Below, in pieces: positions 62,516 to 64,000 of a stretch of 64,000 nucleotides of DNA; the stretch's first letter is position 1, and each line of letters begins with the position of its first letter. The stretch is from Arbacia lixula (Eukaryota; Echinodermata; Echinoidea; Arbacioida; Arbaciidae): contig OZ022586.1 in the NCBI GenBank assembly GCA_963669155.1, forward strand, positions 6,704,634 through 6,768,633, read 5' to 3'. The notes under the pieces are model-generated. The model worked only from the letters and a program-made list of their open reading frames with translations. It was not told the origin of the DNA and made no database searches. A program made the position numbers and the translations under genes.

Positions 62516-64000
62516 GAAGACTACAAACTCTCTCCCCACTTGATAGAATGACAGGGCATGGGGAAAGGGCGTAATCTTTGTTACCAGACATGGCTGTTAA
62601 CAGACTCGGTTGTGTCCATGCACTCCACAGGTAGGTTGTAAAGATTAGAATATCTACCACACTTTTTAATACACATCTATGGCATTCAAATACCATGTCA
62701 AGTATATTTTTGAAACAATGCTGTGATAATTACATAAGCTGTAAAAAAAGCAACAGCTTGCGGTCTATCAACAGGTATTTATCTTAAAATCTTCTCATAG
62801 GTAGGGCACACTGGTTTCTGCAATTGCACAGCATGCACATTAGTGGAAAAAAACAATGAGTAATTTTATATCAATCTACACGTTATGAGTAGTTTGGTGG
62901 GTGTTCAACTGGATGCTATGGGAGATGATCGAGAAGTATATCAGCTAGATCTTCTTTTTCCATGGTGACAGTGTACTTCATAAATATTCTTTTCAAGTGA
63001 AACATTTCGTGGCACAATGTGGTTAAACGTGCATGTTCAACAAAAACGACAGAGCAAAACATTTTTTAGCACTTAGTTTTTCATAGTCTTATCACCGCTT
63101 GCAAAGGGCAACAAACAGCACACACTTTGTAAAGTCAGCCTGATGAACACAGCCCTTGTCAGCAACTTGAGGGAATGGGAAGTCATTGATCTGACAGTCT
63201 TAACTTGGGATTAGCCATCGACTAGTCAGTCTCATCCGTCTGTGACTGGACTAGTACAGTACATGAATGTTACAAGTCTCTACACCCTACATGTAGCAGA
63301 ATAGGGAATGAACAAATTGTTATGCTCATCAAAACACAAGGGGAAATTATTAATATGACGGTCTTCACTTGGGATTAAATCTAGACGAATCTGTGTGTGA
63401 CTGGAATACTATGCATGAATGGTGTCTTGTTGGAGTTAAGGAAAAAGAACAGAATATGAAATCAAGTAAAACTCTTTACTGTTTCCGACAAAGGGAAGTT
63501 ACTAATTTGACAGCCTTAACTTCTCTTGAGAGTATCTTGACCAGGTAGTCTGAGCATGTGACTGTGACTTTACTGTGTTATACATGTGTATTGTGTTATA
63601 AAAACTAGAATACACTTTCAGGCCACCACAAACTCACATACATGTATGCTTGTCCAAGGCGGACAAGAGAAAAGCACATTTAAGTACATATTTGCTCTTT
63701 TCTGCAAGCAAACTTTTTAGTCATCATGAACAGTTCTTTTAAGCCTATAGACAAAATAAGAGATTAAAAAATGTGGCCAATTGCCCGCCATTGCTTGGGT
63801 CAACTTTAACTAAATGTGTCCCAAAATAGTTCACCTCTACCGCAATTATGTTGATTTCCTGTTTCACATATTTCCTTCTTACATACATGTAATATGCAAG
63901 ACTCCTGAATACATATTTTAATTTTCCCTTGATCTATTACACAGAGGTCTAGGAGTAAATTGTCCGATATAAGGGGGCTTTAGATCTGTGAGGATGTGGA
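62516..64000. other. No recognised gene to the right edge
   Basis: Loose repeats of a GAAGTCATTGATCTGACAGT-like phrase followed by CTTAACTTGGGATTA at 63180, 63345 (GGAAATTATTAATATGACGG) and 63494 suggest a diverged ~155 bp tandem unit. Otherwise nothing seen. Confidence 0.45.

Overview
The window is eukaryotic, spliced and repeat-rich. It carries one recognisable gene, on the minus strand: the first nine coding exons of a focal adhesion kinase family protein (FAK/PTK2, possibly the common ancestor type of FAK and PYK2). The exons run from 33704 down to 5405. Together they give 1000 coding bases (333 codons plus one base) with consistent splice phases at all eight junctions, and cover essentially the whole FERM domain. 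The linker with the autophosphorylation tyrosine, the kinase domain and the FAT domain are not in the window and should lie beyond its left edge. A metazoan is certain from the gene. A marine invertebrate, perhaps an echinoderm or another invertebrate deuterostome, is my guess from the many ACATGTAC-type words, the MITE-rich introns and the protein's distance from vertebrate FAK; I cannot name the species.

Layout: 1-5404 is intron 9, with a TIR element near 1.3-1.8 kb and a small palindromic element near 2.1 kb. 5405-5522 is exon 9. 5523-15846 is a 10.3 kb intron 8 holding MITEs, a tRNA-type SINE, a large hairpin and an AGT-repeat array. Exons 8, 7, 6, 5, 4, 3 and 2 lie between 15847 and 26261. 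Intron 2 begins with a minisatellite whose unit contains the last ~45 bases of exon 2 plus its splice donor. 26262-33608 is intron 1, with a LINE fragment, CT arrays and a second AGT array. Exon 1 with the ATG ends at 33704. The remaining 30 kb (33705-64000) is upstream, as intergenic or 5' non-coding intron. I recognise no coding exon there, only several MITE families, two complex tandem arrays and low-complexity tracts.

The long ORFs of the window other than the exons are translations of AGT, CT, AGG or GA low-complexity DNA and are not genes. The most unusual structures are the exon-tail minisatellite with about eleven decoy donor sites in intron 2, a decayed partial copy of exon 6 upstream of the real one, a six-copy family of near-palindromic TA-flanked elements, and a dimeric ~95 bp satellite near 56.4-57.5 kb.
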